Source: Ga0077560 sp046330435
GTDB lineage: Bacteria > Actinomycetota > Thermoleophilia > Miltoncostaeales > Miltoncostaeaceae
DNA: 64,000 bases
Direction: 5' to 3'
NCBI GenBank assembly: GCA_046330435.1
Contig: JAXLST010000006.1
Span: 186,001 to 250,000 of the forward strand
Notes under the pieces: model-generated
The model's database searches: none
Told to the model about the DNA's origin: nothing
The model's input: only the letters and a program-made list of their open reading frames with translations
Shown: positions 9,562 to 18,112 of the stretch, one piece after another
Layout of the letters: the number at the start of each line of letters is the position of its first letter
Numbering within the stretch: the stretch's first letter is position 1
Translations under genes and position numbers: made by a program

Positions 9562-10302
9562 ATGGCTATCGCGCTCAGAGAGGTCCCCAACATCCGAGGC
9601 ACGCGAACCCGAACCGGCTGGGCAGGCCGGGTCGAGCTCGCGCGGATGGACCTCTTCACCGGCCTGCCCGAGACCGACCTTGCGCTCCTCGAGAACCGGC
9701 TTCCGCTCGTGCGGTGGCCGAAGGGTGCCGAGACCCCGGACCCGCTGACCCGTCCCGACCACCTGTTCCTGGTGCGTGAGGGCCGCGTCGCGGTGTTCGA
9801 GCCGGCCGCCCAGGGAGCCGACGTCATGACGTCGATCCTGGAGGAGGGCAGCGTCTACTCCACGCTCGGCACCGACTGCCAGCCCGTCGTCGCGGCCCTG
9901 GAGGACTCGGCGGTGTCGCCGTTGTCCGGCCGTGCGATCGAGGGCCTCATCGCCCGCTACCCGCGGCTGGGGCGCAACCTCGCGACGGTGCTGTCGGAGC
10001 GGCTCGCGTCACTGCGCGAGACCGTCGCGCTGGTGAGCGAGATGCGGGTGGAGGACCGCCTCCGGGCGCGCCTGCACCAGCTCGCGGACCGCTTCGGCGT
10101 CGCCACCCCCGAGGGCGTGCAGCTGCGCCTGGAGCTCACCCACGCGCAGTGGGCGAGCCTCGTGGGCGCGTCGCGGGAGGCCGTGACCACCGCGTTCAGC
10201 AAGCTCCGCACCGCCGGTGAGATCGTCACCGACGGCCGGGCCATCATGATCCCGTGGGACGCGATGCGCGCGTCCGACGAGGACACCCCCGCCGCCGCCT
10301 AA
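9562..10302 (+). CDS. Crp/Fnr-family transcriptional regulator
   Basis: A 246-residue regulator. An N-terminal cyclic-nucleotide-binding-like beta roll spans about 33-130 (FTGLPETDLALLENRLPLVRW, HLFLVREGRVAVF). A long dimer helix follows, then a Crp-type winged helix (about 165-235) with ELTHAQWASLVGASREAVTTAFSKLR as helix-turn-helix. The phosphate-binding cassette of true cAMP receptors (GE...R.A) is not recognisable: the equivalent stretch is GSVYSTLGTDCQPVVAAL. There is no N-terminal Cys cluster for an Fe-S sensor either, so the signal is unknown. ATG start behind GGGAGGG. Its TAA overlaps the stop of the small convergent gene. Confidence 0.92.
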   Translation: MAIALREVPNIRGTRTRTGWAGRVELARMDLFTGLPETDLALLENRLPLVRWPKGAETPDPLTRPDHLFLVREGRVAVFEPAAQGADVMTSILEEGSVYSTLGTDCQPVVAALEDSAVSPLSGRAIEGLIARYPRLGRNLATVLSERLASLRETVALVSEMRVEDRLRARLHQLADRFGVATPEGVQLRLELTHAQWASLVGASREAVTTAFSKLRTAGEIVTDGRAIMIPWDAMRASDEDTPAAA

Positions 10303-10466
10303 GCGGCGACCGGCAGGCTCCACCCGTCCCGCTCCCGCGCCGCGCGCGGGGGCGGGAACGTGGTGTCCACGGCCTCGGAGAGGCGCTCGGCGTCGCGCGA
10401 CATCGCCGCGGCCTGCTCCTCGAGGGCCGTCCGCAACTCGTCCAGTGCAATGGCCGCTGCGTCCAT
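10299..10466 (-). CDS. small uncharacterised helical protein
   Basis: A 55-residue acidic protein, mostly one amphipathic helix (AAIALDELRTALEEQAAAMS), ending in a short basic tail with FPPPRAARERDGW. I do not recognise a family. The ATG at 10466 has a good ribosome-binding site (GGAAG, 4 bases upstream). It runs convergently into the Crp-type gene with overlapping stop codons and sits head-to-head with the DivIVA-like gene. It is supported by the strong ribosome-binding site and clean termination rather than by homology. Confidence 0.55.
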   Translation of the reverse strand: MDAAAIALDELRTALEEQAAAMSRDAERLSEAVDTTFPPPRAARERDGWSLPVAA

Positions 10467-10577
10467 TTTCTTCCGCTTTCCGGGGGTTCGGGGTGCCGTG
10501 ACGCTCAGATCGGCACGTGAACGCGCCGAATGAGCACTTGTCATTGACCCCCGATATGGACAGACTTCCGGAACATC

Positions 10578-11861
10578 GTGTCGACGTCCTCAGAACTCCA
10601 GCGCGAGCCGCAGGCTGAACTCACGCCCGTGATGCTGCGCCGGGCGCAGCTTTCGATCGTCCGTCGCGGCTACAAGCCCGAGGAGGTCGATGCGCTGCTC
10701 CAGGCGGCCGCGGCGGCCCTCGAGCGCTCCCAGGCGGAGGCCTCCGGGCTCCGCGAGGCCCTCCGCGAGGCCGAGTCCCGCGGCACGGCGCCCGCGCCCG
10801 CCGCCGAGGCCCCGGCCAGCAACGAGGAGATGCAGCTCGTCGAGAGCGAGCGCCGCCGGCTCGACGAGGAGCTGTCCCTCGTCCGCGACCAGCTCCAGAC
10901 GCGCGACCAGGAGCTGCAGCGCCGCTCCCAGGAGCTTCAGCGCCTGCAGGACGAGATCAACCGGGTCCGCTCCACCACCGACGCGCAGCGCGCCGACGCC
11001 GAGCAGCGTCTTGAGGGCCTTCGCGCCGAGCTGCTCAAGGCACGCTCCGAGCGCGACCAGGTCGCCCAGACCGTCACGGCGCCCGCCAACCGCGAGCAGC
11101 TCATGGAGCAGGTCGGCGACGTCGTCGGCAAGCTCCTGCGCGACGCCGAGGCCACCGCGACCCAGCTTCGCGAGGAGGCCGAGTCCGAGGCGCACCAGCT
11201 CACGATCCAGAGCCGCGCCGAGGCCGAGCGCGTCCGCCGCGAGGCCGACCAGCAGGCCCTCCTCATCCGCCGCGAGGCGCAGGAGAACGCCGACGCGGTC
11301 GCCGCCGAGGCCCGCCGCGACGCCGACGCCCTCCGCCGCGAGGCCGAGACCGCGTCGCAGATCCTCCGCGACCAGGCCGCCCGCGACGCGTCCATCACGC
11401 GCCGCTCGGCCGAGAAGACCCGCGACGACCTCGTCCGCACCGCCGAGGCGCAGGCCCGTGAGATCCGCGAGACCGCGGAGCGCGAGGCCCGGCGCATCGA
11501 GCTCGAGGCCGAGGCGCTCGCCGAGGGCAAGGTGCGCGCCGCCGAGGCGCAGGCCGAGCAGGCCCAGAAGGACGCCGAGACCCGCGCCCGCGAGATCGAG
11601 GAGGAGCTCACGGTCGTCCGCGATCGCGAGCAGCGCCTCATCGAGCAGATGCGCGAGGCCCGCGAGGCGCTCGCCACGCACCTGCAGGCCACCCGCTCCG
11701 GCCTGGAGCGCGTCCTCAGCCAGGTCGCCGACGACCACGTCCGCCAGCTGGTGGGCAACGGCGAGGTCATGGAGGCCCGCGACGAGACCGTCTACGCGAC
11801 GGTCGAGGACGCCGAGGGCGACGTGGTCGACGAGGGCCACGCCACCTCCGACGAGGCCTGA
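10578..11861 (+). CDS. DivIVA-domain long coiled-coil protein
   Basis: A 427-residue protein. It starts with a DivIVA-type membrane-curvature domain (about 15-55: RRAQLSIVRRGYKPEEVDALLQAAAAALE) and continues as an almost unbroken coiled coil to about 400, with repeated short blocks such as RREAEQ..A and AxAxAREI. The motif RRGY-x-x-EEVD is the hallmark of DivIVA/GpsB/Wag31-like proteins, which mark poles and septa and recruit wall-synthesis or segregation proteins. It is longer and richer in coiled coil than Wag31, closer to scaffold proteins such as Scy/FilP in shape; that comparison is only structural. GTG start; a stem-loop covers its 3' end. Confidence 0.85.
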   Translation: MSTSSELQREPQAELTPVMLRRAQLSIVRRGYKPEEVDALLQAAAAALERSQAEASGLREALREAESRGTAPAPAAEAPASNEEMQLVESERRRLDEELSLVRDQLQTRDQELQRRSQELQRLQDEINRVRSTTDAQRADAEQRLEGLRAELLKARSERDQVAQTVTAPANREQLMEQVGDVVGKLLRDAEATATQLREEAESEAHQLTIQSRAEAERVRREADQQALLIRREAQENADAVAAEARRDADALRREAETASQILRDQAARDASITRRSAEKTRDDLVRTAEAQAREIRETAEREARRIELEAEALAEGKVRAAEAQAEQAQKDAETRAREIEEELTVVRDREQRLIEQMREAREALATHLQATRSGLERVLSQVADDHVRQLVGNGEVMEARDETVYATVEDAEGDVVDEGHATSDEA

Positions 11862-11869
11862 TCCCTCCG

Positions 11870-11888
11870 GGGCGGGCTCAGCCCGCCC
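11870..11888. terminator. stem-loop between convergent genes
   Basis: GGGCGGGC, a 3-base loop, then GCCCGCCC forms an 8-bp GC hairpin just after the DivIVA-like stop. It contains the stop codon of the convergent lyase gene. No T-run follows, so it would act as a GC hairpin terminator at best. Confidence 0.45.
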
Positions 11889-12762
11889 TGCGCAGCACCG
11901 CCTCCGCCAGCCGGCGGGTCGCGTCGTCCACCATCTCGCCCTCCAGGCGGGCGGCGCCGCCGTCACCCACCGCGGCGAGGATCGCCCGGGCGCGCTCCAC
12001 CTCCTCCGCTGACGCCGTGAACGCGTCGTTCAGCACCGTGATCTGCGACGGGTGGATGCTCCACTTGCCGTCGCAGCCCAGCGCGCGGGCGCGCGCCGCC
12101 GACCGGGCCAGGCCGTCCGCGTCGCCGATGTCGCCGTAGGGGCCGTCCACCGCCTGCAGTCCGTGGGCGCGGGCCGCGACGACCATCGCGAACAGCGCCA
12201 TCGCCGCCGGATCGGGGCCCGCGGGGTCCGGCAGCTCCCCCACCATCGTCTGCGGCGCCCCCAGGGATGCGGCGAAGTCGCCGGGCCCGAACACCAGCGC
12301 CTCCACGCGGGGCGGGCTCGCGGAGGCGATCTCCGCCACGCGTGCGAGCGCGCCCGGGCTCTCGATCTGGAGCTCGACGCCCACCGAGCCGGGCTCGAGG
12401 CCGTGCTCGGCCTCCAGGGCGTCGACCAGGTGGCACACGAAGGCGACCTGGCCGGGATCCTCGACCTTGGGCACCAGCACGATACCGGGCCGCGCCGGCA
12501 CCACCGCGCACAGGTCCCCGAGGCACCACGGCGTGCCGACGGCGTTCACGCGCACGGCGACCGTGGGCGAGGCGAACGGCGCGGCGAGGGCCGCGACGGC
12601 CGCAGCGCGGGCGCCGTCGCCCCGCTCGGCCGGCGGCACGGCGTCCTCCATGTCCAGGAACACCAGGTCCGCGGGGAGGTCGCGGGCCTTCTCCACCATG
12701 CGGGGGCGGGTGACGGGGACGGAGTGGCAGGAGCGGCGGGGACGGCTGCGGCGGGTCGGCAT
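11878..12762 (-). CDS. HpcH/HpaI aldolase / citrate lyase beta-subunit-like protein
   Basis: A 294-residue TIM-barrel C-C lyase of the CitE/malyl-CoA lyase superfamily. Typical features are VTRPRMVEKARDLPADLVFLDMEDAVPP at the N-terminus, with the metal-binding DMEDAV, AVRVNAVGTPW, VELQIESPGALARVAEI with the metal-binding Glu, and GPGDFAASLG. The end of the catalytic domain reads GCDGKWSIHPSQI. Such enzymes cleave malyl-, citramalyl- or methylmalyl-CoA-type substrates with Mg2+. The exact substrate cannot be read here, and no other citrate lyase subunit is adjacent. ATG chosen; an unusually basic start (MPTRRSRPRR) precedes the domain. Confidence 0.85.
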   Translation of the reverse strand: MPTRRSRPRRSCHSVPVTRPRMVEKARDLPADLVFLDMEDAVPPAERGDGARAAAVAALAAPFASPTVAVRVNAVGTPWCLGDLCAVVPARPGIVLVPKVEDPGQVAFVCHLVDALEAEHGLEPGSVGVELQIESPGALARVAEIASASPPRVEALVFGPGDFAASLGAPQTMVGELPDPAGPDPAAMALFAMVVAARAHGLQAVDGPYGDIGDADGLARSAARARALGCDGKWSIHPSQITVLNDAFTASAEEVERARAILAAVGDGGAARLEGEMVDDATRRLAEAVLRRAG

Positions 12763-12792
12763 GCCGCACAGCCTGCCAGCCCCCGCGGGCTC

Positions 12793-12859
12793 TGTCGCGT
12801 CCGTGACACGGCGGGCGTCGCTGCCGGAACGGACCCGCGAGGAGGGCGCTCGTACCGTC
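12793..12859 (+). promoter_or_regulatory. candidate promoter/activator region shared with the paralogous gene
   Basis: TGTCGCG...TGACAC...GGGCGTCGC begins at 12793 and CTCGTACCGTC lies exactly 56 bases downstream. The same two blocks with the same 56-base spacing occur before the paralog at 15288. The upstream block is an inverted repeat (TGTC-N8-GACA). TACCGT at 12853 could be a -10 box. Conservation between two otherwise diverged leaders supports function. Confidence 0.5.
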
Positions 12860-12908
12860 GCGGACGACGGCCGCCACTCCGGCGCGGCCACATGGAAGGA
12901 GCCCCCAC

Positions 12909-15218
12909 ATGTCCAGGCAACGCCGCCGCGCCCGCATCGCGCTGCTCGCCGCGCTCTCCACGCTGGCCATCCCGGCGGCGGCGAACGCCGGTGTCACCGG
13001 GATCACCGTCACGTCCAACGCGTCCACGGGGCAGGTGTGCGCCGACGTCACACCCGCCACCACCTCGCTCGAGGTCTCGTTCACCACCGGCGGGACCCGC
13101 CTGGGCGGACTCACCGGGCAGGGCGTCGTCGCGACCGCGTGCGCCGGGGGACCCGGCCGGTCGATCATCGCCACCGAGGGGTTCACCCAGTCGCTGGACG
13201 GCGTCGACCTGACCGTGCGCGGGAACGACGAGTCCGCGGACACCACCCTCCACATCCCGGTGGGCCGCGCCGACCTGCAGCGGTACCGGCTCGCCCAGCT
13301 GGCCCCGGGGTCGGCGGTCAACGGCGTCCCGGCGTCCGGCCCCACGTTCGACATGCCGCTCCCGCCCGGCGTGGTCCTCGTGACGTCCCCCCTGCCCGGG
13401 GGCCGCACGGCCACGGTCCGCCTGCCCCAGTACCCGTTCACGTACAACTACGTGAGCTCGTATCCGCGCGAGGGGACCGAGGTGCGGGTGGTCGGCCCGG
13501 CACCGGGCATCCCGGTGCACGTGCTGGCCACCGCTCCCGACGGACGGGTGGTCATCGACCGCACGCTCCCCCCGGCCGTCCCGGGCACCGGTGAGGACGT
13601 TTCGGCGCGCCGGCTCCCGGAGCTGCCGTCCGGCACGACCGTGCGGATCGTCCAGGACGGGGTGATGGACCGGACCCTCGCGATGGGAACGGCGGAGGTG
13701 CGCCCGGACGGCTTCCGCGCCGCGCTGCCGCCCGGCGCCACCGAGGGCGCGTACGACCCCGCCACCGCGCTGCACCCGGCGTCCGACCGGCCCGGCGACC
13801 CCCTGGGCCCGTGCCACCAGCTGTTCACCGGGGCCACCACCCCGGGCAGCGGCTGCTCCGGCGTGACCGGCCCGCGGACCCAGGTGACGGCCACGGGCCT
13901 GACCATGGCCGTGGGCGACGGCGTCCGCGTGAGCGCGCGCTTCCCCGGCAGCGACATCACCTCGCTGTCCGCAGAGCGCCCGGGCGTGCTGTTCGTGCCC
14001 CAGACCGGCGACATCTACCCGCTCGGGGTGACCGGGGCCTTCCGCGCCGACCTGGTCCTGCCCGGCGGCCGCACGCTCACCCGGCAGGGCGTCCTGAACC
14101 GCCTGTCCGAGGCGAGCCGGCCGTTCACGCCGTTCCCCCTGCACATCCCGGCCGGAGCACGGCTCGTGATGACCCACGACGGCGGGCGCCTCGAGGCCCC
14201 GCTCGCGCTCGACGCCGGTGAGGCCGCCGGACGCGTCTCCGGACGCACCGTGCCCGGCGCGCGGGTCCGCGTGATGGCGACCCGGGGCCAGCTGGTCCTC
14301 GCCGACGCGATCACCACGGCGGCCGCCGACGGCACCTTCGCGGCGGTCCTGCCGCCGCTTCCCGCCAACACGCGCATCCTCCTGAGCGCCGGCGACCCCG
14401 CGACGGGCACCCTCGCGCGGGCCGAGCTCCGCTCCGGCCACCCCTGGCCGCGCATCACCGGCCCCGCCGACGGCCAGCCCGTGCGCGGCGCCGTCACGTT
14501 CACCGCCGAGGCCGGGGCGCAGGCACCGTCGTGGGCGATCGGCAGCGACGCCCCGCGCTTCGGCGGCCAGGCGGCCGTGACCGTCGACACGCGGGCGTAC
14601 GAGGACGGGCCGCTGCGCGTGCAGCTGAACGAGGACGGCACGCCCTCCGACTACCGGTACGTGACCGTCGACAACACCGCGCCCTCCGGCGGGGCCGGCG
14701 CCGACCAGCGCATCCGCCCCGGCCAGGAGGCCGTGTTCGTGACCGGCGCGAGCGACGACGGCGGCCTCGCCACCGTGAGCGCTCGGTTCGGCGACCGCAC
14801 CCCCGCGGTGCAGGTCGCGGGCGGCGCCGCCGGCACCATCCGGCACCGGTTCGCCAAGGGCGGCCGGTACACGGTGCGGGTCACGCTCACCGACCGCGCC
14901 GGCAACGTGACCCAGGACACCGCCGTGGTGACCGTGATGGCCGCCGCGCCCGCCTGCGCGGCGCGGTGCCCGCCTCCGTCGCCCGCCGCACGACGCTCCG
15001 GTTCGCCCAGCGGGCATCGCTCGCCGGGCGGGTGCGGGCCCAGGTCCTCACCGCCGCGGGCATGCCGGTGCTGGCCACGACCTCCGCCCGGACCGCCGCC
15101 GGGAAGCGCATCGCCGTGGCGCTGCCCACCGACGGCCTCGCGGCCGGCCGGTACCTGCTGGTGCGGCAGTTCATCGGTGACGGCGGCGACGTCGGCGCGG
15201 TCGCGGTCACCCCGCTGA
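12909..15218 (+). CDS. secreted PKD-domain protein, frameshifted near its C-terminus
   Basis: A 769-codon frame with a clear Sec signal peptide (RRRARIALLAALSTLAIPAAANA). A long extracellular beta-rich region follows, then a PKD-like domain at about 600-680 (GRYTVRVTLTDRAGNVTQDT). It is a paralog of the next gene over its whole length. At 14952-14955 one base appears to be missing. After VTQDTAVVTV the frame turns into low-complexity Pro/Arg/Ser and stops at 15218. The +1-shifted frame instead continues with LRGAVPAS and YLLVRQFIGDGGDVGAV, matching the paralog's ending and stopping at 15229. Either a sequencing slip in a GC run or a real C-terminal lesion explains this. Function is unknown; probably a surface or adhesion protein. 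Confidence 0.8.
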   Translation: MSRQRRRARIALLAALSTLAIPAAANAGVTGITVTSNASTGQVCADVTPATTSLEVSFTTGGTRLGGLTGQGVVATACAGGPGRSIIATEGFTQSLDGVDLTVRGNDESADTTLHIPVGRADLQRYRLAQLAPGSAVNGVPASGPTFDMPLPPGVVLVTSPLPGGRTATVRLPQYPFTYNYVSSYPREGTEVRVVGPAPGIPVHVLATAPDGRVVIDRTLPPAVPGTGEDVSARRLPELPSGTTVRIVQDGVMDRTLAMGTAEVRPDGFRAALPPGATEGAYDPATALHPASDRPGDPLGPCHQLFTGATTPGSGCSGVTGPRTQVTATGLTMAVGDGVRVSARFPGSDITSLSAERPGVLFVPQTGDIYPLGVTGAFRADLVLPGGRTLTRQGVLNRLSEASRPFTPFPLHIPAGARLVMTHDGGRLEAPLALDAGEAAGRVSGRTVPGARVRVMATRGQLVLADAITTAAADGTFAAVLPPLPANTRILLSAGDPATGTLARAELRSGHPWPRITGPADGQPVRGAVTFTAEAGAQAPSWAIGSDAPRFGGQAAVTVDTRAYEDGPLRVQLNEDGTPSDYRYVTVDNTAPSGGAGADQRIRPGQEAVFVTGASDDGGLATVSARFGDRTPAVQVAGGAAGTIRHRFAKGGRYTVRVTLTDRAGNVTQDTAVVTVMAAAPACAARCPPPSPAARRSGSPSGHRSPGGCGPRSSPPRACRCWPRPPPGPPPGSASPWRCPPTASRPAGTCWCGSSSVTAATSARSRSPR

Positions 15219-15246
15219 CGGTGCGCTGACGGCGTCCGGCATACGA

Positions 15247-15274
15247 GGCCCGGGTCCCCGTCGGGTCCCGGGCC
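15247..15274 (+). terminator. GC hairpin after the first PKD-protein gene
   Basis: GGCCCGGG and CCCGGGCC form a perfect 8-bp stem around a 12-base loop, 18 bases past the restored stop codon. There is no T-tract. Confidence 0.45.
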
Positions 15275-15287
15275 GCCGGGCCCGCTG

Positions 15288-15354
15288 TGTCGCGGGCCTG
15301 ACACGAGGGGCGTCGCGCGGGGCACTGACCCCGCACGGTGCCCCTCGTAGCGTC
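15288..15354 (+). promoter_or_regulatory. candidate promoter/activator region, second copy
   Basis: TGTCGCG...TGACAC...GGGGCGTCGC begins at 15288 and CTCGTAGCGTC lies 56 bases later, the same blocks and spacing as before the paralog at 12793. CTGACC at 15325 and TAGCGT at 15348, 17 bases apart, could be -35 and -10 boxes. Confidence 0.5.
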
Positions 15355-15406
15355 ATCCCACAGGCCGCCACAACCGGGGGCGGCCGCCCACCAGAAGGAG
15401 CCTCAC

Positions 15407-17728
15407 ATGTCCAGGCGACGCCATCCGCGCCTCACGGCACTCGCCGCGGCCATCGGCGCCCTGGCGATTCCCGCGATCGCCAACGCCGGGGTCACCGCCG
15501 TCACGGTCAACCCCTCCTACACCCCGTTCGGCTGCGCGGACATCACCGCCGCCACGAACGCCGTCCAGGGGACCCTGTCCCTGCCGGACGGCACCGTGGT
15601 GGGCGGGATCACCACCCAGCCCATCGCCGCCACCGCCTGCGCCGGGGGCGCGGGCCGGTCGGTGAAGTTCGACAGCCGGCTCTCCACCGTCGCCGAGGGC
15701 CTGGTGTTCTCGATCAAGGGCGACGACGAGACGACCCCCCTGTCGGCGCGGATCCCCACCGTGCGCCGGGAGGGCACCACCCTGCACTTCCTCGACCTCA
15801 CGCCCGGATCGACCGTCGGCGCGACGCCCGTCACGGGCACGACGCTCGACCTCCCGTCGAACACGCCGGACACGGCCGTCACGATCCCCTCCGGGGGCCG
15901 CAACGTCGTCGTGCGCCCGTACACCTCGAGCGCCGTGTACTTCTACGGCAACACGTACCCCGACCACACCTCGGTGCAGATCAACGACGCCGCCCCGGGC
16001 GTGCCGGTGGTGGTCGAGGGCAGGGACGCCAGCGGCAACCTGGTGTTCTCCCGCACGCTGCCCGCCTCCGCGCCGGGCGCGGACGACGTCCCCACGTACT
16101 TCGACTACCCGGCGCTCGGCCCCGGGGCCAGCATCCGGGTCGTGCAGCAGGGGGTCATCGACCGCACGCGGAAGTTCGGCACCGCCACGTTCACCGCCGA
16201 CGGGTTCCGCGTGGCCCTCCCCGCCGACGCGGACCGCGGCCGCTACAACGTCCGCATGGCGCTGCACGGGCAGTCCGACGACACCACCAGCCCGCTCGGC
16301 CCCTGCGACACGCTGGCCGTCACCGGCCCGCTGTCGTCGAACTGCACCGGGCTCACCACGCCGCGGGTCGCCGTGGAGGCCACCGGCCTGCTGCCGGTGG
16401 GCGGCGACTACGTGTCCATGGACTCCAGCTACAGCGGCTCCGGCGACAGCATGGGGGTCACCGACGTCCGGCCCGGGATCCTCTTCGACGCCGGCAGCGG
16501 GTACGTGTCCGGAGCGGGGATCACCGGCCCGTACCGGGCCGCCCTCACGCTCGCCGGGGGCAGGGTGCTGGAGAACCGCGGCGTCGTCGGGGACGGCGAC
16601 CTCGAGGGCGGGCCGCTGGGACGCGACCCGTTCCCCGCCCACGCCGGCCCGGGCAGCAACCTCCGGATCGCGGCGGGACCGGTCCAGCTCTCGGCGCCCA
16701 TCGCCCTCACGGCCCAGGAGTCCGGCGGGCGCGTGACCGGCCGCACCACGCCGGGGGCCCGCGTGCGGGTGAACGGCGAGCTCGGCCGCCTGACCGTGGG
16801 CGACGCCGCCACCACCGCCGGGAACGACGGCTCCTTCAGCGTCCAGCTGCCCGGCGTCCCCCGCGGGGCGCGCATCACCGTGACCTCCGGCGACCCGGCG
16901 ACCCGGTCGGCGGTGCAGCTGCAGCTGGTGGCGGGCCACCGGCCCGTGCACATCACCGGCGCGGCGGACGGGTCCTCCGTGCGCGGCGTCGTCGACCTCG
17001 CCGCCGACGCGGACCCGGACGTCACGCCGGAGTGGCGCGTGGCCCGGGTCACGCCCGGCACCCGCGCCCGCACGCTGGCGGTCGACACCCGGCAGCACGA
17101 GGACGGGCCGCTGCGGGTCGAGGTGCAGGACGGCTACGTGACCACCGACTACCTGTACCTCAACGTGGACAACACCGCGCCCTCGGGCGGGGCCGGCGCC
17201 GACCAGCGCATCCGCCCCGGCCAGGAGGCCGTGTTCGTGACCGGCGCCCGCGACGACGGCGGCCTCGCCACCGTGGCCGCGCGGTTCGGCGACCGCAGCC
17301 CGTCGGTGCAGGTCGCCGGCGGCACCGGCGCCACGCTCCGGCACCGGTTCGCGAAGGCCGGCCGCTACACCGTGCGCGTCACCCTCACCGACCGCGCCGG
17401 CAACGTGACCCAGGACACCGCCACGGTCACCGTGCGCGGCTCCGCCCCCGCGCTGCGGGGCGCCGTCCCCGGGCGGGCCGTGCACCGCGGCACCCTGCGG
17501 TTCACGCAGCGCGCCAGCGCCGCCGGGCGCATCCGCGTGCAGATCATGACCACCGCGGGCCGCACGGTCCTCACCCGCACGACCGGCGGCGCGGCCGCCG
17601 GCAAGCCCATCCGCGTGAGCCTGCCGCTCACCCGGGTGCGGGCGGGCGGCTACCTGCTGGTGCGGCAGTTCATCGGCGACGCCGGTGAGGTCGGCGCCGT
17701 GAAGGCGACGCGGCTCACCGTGCGGTGA
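15407..17728 (+). CDS. secreted PKD-domain protein, intact paralog
   Basis: A 773-residue exported protein. Signal peptide residues 1-26 (RRHPRLTALAAAIGALAIPAIANA); extracellular body of repeated beta segments; PKD-like domain at about 600-685; C-terminal RGAVPGRAVHRGTLRFTQRA and YLLVRQFIGDAGEVGAV. No membrane anchor or sorting motif is visible. ATG start with AAGGAG seven bases upstream. The N-terminal halves of the two paralogs have diverged strongly, while the PKD segment is nearly identical at DNA level, suggesting recent exchange. Function is unknown; surface or matrix protein is inferred from signal peptide and PKD. Confidence 0.85.
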   Translation: MSRRRHPRLTALAAAIGALAIPAIANAGVTAVTVNPSYTPFGCADITAATNAVQGTLSLPDGTVVGGITTQPIAATACAGGAGRSVKFDSRLSTVAEGLVFSIKGDDETTPLSARIPTVRREGTTLHFLDLTPGSTVGATPVTGTTLDLPSNTPDTAVTIPSGGRNVVVRPYTSSAVYFYGNTYPDHTSVQINDAAPGVPVVVEGRDASGNLVFSRTLPASAPGADDVPTYFDYPALGPGASIRVVQQGVIDRTRKFGTATFTADGFRVALPADADRGRYNVRMALHGQSDDTTSPLGPCDTLAVTGPLSSNCTGLTTPRVAVEATGLLPVGGDYVSMDSSYSGSGDSMGVTDVRPGILFDAGSGYVSGAGITGPYRAALTLAGGRVLENRGVVGDGDLEGGPLGRDPFPAHAGPGSNLRIAAGPVQLSAPIALTAQESGGRVTGRTTPGARVRVNGELGRLTVGDAATTAGNDGSFSVQLPGVPRGARITVTSGDPATRSAVQLQLVAGHRPVHITGAADGSSVRGVVDLAADADPDVTPEWRVARVTPGTRARTLAVDTRQHEDGPLRVEVQDGYVTTDYLYLNVDNTAPSGGAGADQRIRPGQEAVFVTGARDDGGLATVAARFGDRSPSVQVAGGTGATLRHRFAKAGRYTVRVTLTDRAGNVTQDTATVTVRGSAPALRGAVPGRAVHRGTLRFTQRASAAGRIRVQIMTTAGRTVLTRTTGGAAAGKPIRVSLPLTRVRAGGYLLVRQFIGDAGEVGAVKATRLTVR

Positions 17729-17743
17729 GCGGTCGGACCGACC

Positions 17744-17806
17744 TGGCGGGGCAGCCTCCCAGTGCCCCGCCAAGTGGTCTCCGCGGAGGGCGGCGGACCG
17801 CCCTCC
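17744..17806. terminator. double hairpin between convergent genes
   Basis: There are two perfect stems: TGGCGGGGCA/TGCCCCGCCA (17744-17753 with 17763-17772) and GGAGGGCGG/CCGCCCTCC (17785-17793 with 17798-17806). They lie between the convergent PKD-protein and small membrane-protein genes and probably terminate both strands. Confidence 0.55.
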
Positions 17807-17809
17807 TCC

Positions 17810-18112
17810 CTACCCGCGCGGCGGTGCGGGGTGGGGTCCTTCCGTCTCCTCCGGGCCGGAGGGGACGAACTTGGGGAAGGTGAGCAGCACGAGCGCGACG
17901 CCCGCCAGCACGCACGCGGCGCCGGTGAAGAGCCACTCCGGGCCCTCGCCGCCGCCCAGCAGGGTCGCCGCCGTCACCCGGACGCACACGGCGCCGCCCG
18001 CGAGCAGGAACGCCAGGCCGGCGGCGGGCGCCACGCGGCGGCGCAGCAGCGCCCCGGCGCGCGGCCGGCGGGTACGGCGCGGGCGCTGGGCCACGGCGAC
18101 CGCCCCGGTCAT
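17810..18112 (-). CDS. small membrane protein with two transmembrane segments
   Basis: A 100-residue protein: a basic N-terminus (QRPRRTRRPR), two hydrophobic helices (VAPAAGLAFLLAGGAVCVRV and FTGAACVLAGVALVLLTF) and a proline-rich tail. I do not recognise a family. Its ATG overlaps the stop of the LuxR-type regulator (ATGA), so it is the second gene of that operon. Confidence 0.6.
   Translation of the reverse strand: MTGAVAVAQRPRRTRRPRAGALLRRRVAPAAGLAFLLAGGAVCVRVTAATLLGGGEGPEWLFTGAACVLAGVALVLLTFPKFVPSGPEETEGPHPAPPRG

Noticed and set aside
12826..12854. ECF-type promoter (GGAAC ... CGTA) before the first PKD gene
   Set aside because: Spacing of 20 bases is longer than the usual 16-17, and the paralog has GGCAC, so the shared blocks are reported without assigning a sigma factor.
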